64,000 nt of DNA from NCBI RefSeq assembly GCF_000526995.1, contig NZ_AZUI01000001.1:620001-684000 (forward strand), in the 5' to 3' direction. Shown here one piece after another: positions 63,265-64,000 of this stretch. Both the position numbers and the translations under genes were made by a program. Position 1 is the first letter of the stretch; every line of letters begins with the position of its first letter. The notes under the pieces were generated by a model. It worked only from the letters and a program-made list of their open reading frames with translations. It had not been told where the DNA came from and did no database searches. This stretch comes from Lacrimispora indolis DSM 755 (lineage in GTDB: Bacteria; Bacillota; Clostridia; Lachnospirales; Lachnospiraceae).

Positions 63265-64000
63265 CTATTGATAAATCACCAGCGCTTCATAAGGTCTAAG
63301 CTCTTTGCTCTTTTTCTCCCCTGCCTCATAATTGCTGATCAAAACCGTTCCTGACTTAAATTCCTCCGGTATGCAGTAATTTACGGTCTTACTGCTGAAG
63401 CTGCATACCACCAAAAGCTTCCTGTCTCCCAAAGTCCTCACATAGGCATATATATCCGGGTCATCCGGAAGAAGCAGCTCATAACTGCCGTAAACAATGA
63501 TCTCATACTTATGGCGGAGAGCGATCAGTTTTTTATAGTAATGGAATACAGAAGTCTCCCGTTTCATCTGTTCTTTGGCATTGATGGTTTTATAATTGGG
63601 ATTTACCATGATCCACGGGTCACTTTCTGAAAATCCGGCATAAGCGCCTGTATCCCACTGCATAGGCGTCCTGGCATTGTCCCGGCTCTTGTACCTTATA
63701 TACTTCATCATTTCTTCTTCCGTAAAAATCCCCTTTCCGGTCAGCTCATGATATGCATTTATGCTGTCAAGATCCCGGAAATCATCAATGCTTTCAAATG
63801 GAACATTGGTCATGCCTAGCTCCTCTCCCTGATATACATAAGGAGTCCCCTGCATCATATGAAGGCAGGTGGCGAGCATCTTGGCTGAACGTTCTCTGTA
63901 TTCCTCACAGTCGCTGCCAAAGCGGGAAACAACTCTTGGCTGGTCGTGATTATCCCAGAACAGACTGTTCCAGGCAATTCCCTCAAGCCCTTTCTGCCAC
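63265..64000 (-). CDS. GH13 alpha-glucosidase (oligo-1,6-glucosidase or trehalose-6-phosphate hydrolase), C-terminal part
   Basis: The last 245 codons are in the window; the 5' part is cut by the window edge. SLFWDNHDQPRVVSRFGSD at the edge is conserved region IV of GH13, with the transition-state His-Asp pair. GTPYVYQGEELGMTNVPF and SRDNARTPMQWDTGAYAGFSESDPW are typical of the MalL/TreC group. The end is the beta-sandwich domain C. It hydrolyses alpha-glucosides imported from the medium. Confidence 0.9.
   Translation of the reverse strand, partial: WQKGLEGIAWNSLFWDNHDQPRVVSRFGSDCEEYRERSAKMLATCLHMMQGTPYVYQGEELGMTNVPFESIDDFRDLDSINAYHELTGKGIFTEEEMMKYIRYKSRDNARTPMQWDTGAYAGFSESDPWIMVNPNYKTINAKEQMKRETSVFHYYKKLIALRHKYEIIVYGSYELLLPDDPDIYAYVRTLGDRKLLVVCSFSSKTVNYCIPEEFKSGTVLISNYEAGEKKSKELRPYEALVIYQ

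Overview
The window looks like a chromosomal segment of an anaerobic, spore-forming member of the Clostridia, most likely Lachnospiraceae (Lacrimispora / Clostridium saccharolyticum-like). The reasons are the endospore genes (gpr, spoIIP), the conserved Firmicute blocks rpsT-gpr-spoIIP-lepA-hemW and hrcA-grpE-dnaK-dnaJ-prmA-rsmE-mtaB, a T-box leader, AGGAGG-type ribosome sites and many TTG/GTG starts. The species is inferred from gene content only. No rRNA, tRNA, CRISPR array or transposase was seen.

Layout. Nearly everything is transcribed on the minus strand. 0-9.1 kb: the start of a membrane protein gene cut by the window edge, a trpB2-type gene behind a Trp-specific T-box, a hydantoinase/permease/metalloprotease-like/GntR operon, and a satD + DUF3307 pair. 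9.2-15.1 kb: an ireB-ruvX-DUF1292-fur-rnj-mltG-like-trmR-trhP operon that includes the wobble-uridine hydroxylation and methylation pair TrhP/TrmR. 15.2-22.1 kb: mtaB, an HPr-like gene, thiI, a cysteine desulfurase, rsmE, prmA and tauE. 22.7-26.3 kb: a sugar-acid cluster (UxuA-like, RraA-like, AraC regulator) with two decayed genes. 26.5-32.2 kb: a small wall-binding protein and the CIRCE-controlled heat-shock operon. 32.3-55.4 kb: a surface-protein island. 55.7-63.2 kb: hemW, lepA, spoIIP, gpr and rpsT. The right edge cuts a GH13 glucosidase.

The most interesting system is the island inserted between hemW and hrcA. A tyrosine recombinase (54457-55347) is followed by a 203-bp segment bounded by perfect 22-bp inverted repeats (54233-54254 and 54458-54479). 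Downstream lie four co-oriented genes for secreted wall-binding proteins of 550, 2108, 1493 and 2134 residues. This has the architecture of a DNA-inversion phase-variation switch, analogous to the cwpV/RecV arrangement of Clostridioides difficile. One arm contains the recombinase stop codon, so inversion should also change the recombinase C terminus. The two largest proteins are paralogs with divergent N-terminal halves and almost identical blocks further on. Their nucleotide identity is mosaic, which suggests gene conversion.

A second signal is a short intercistronic element present in at least eight copies (1.7, 11.7 twice, 18.2, 19.4 twice, 20.4 and 62.7 kb), always in the sense orientation just upstream of a start codon. 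It reads as two small hairpins joined by an ATACCTTTATG core, with compensatory base changes in both stems.
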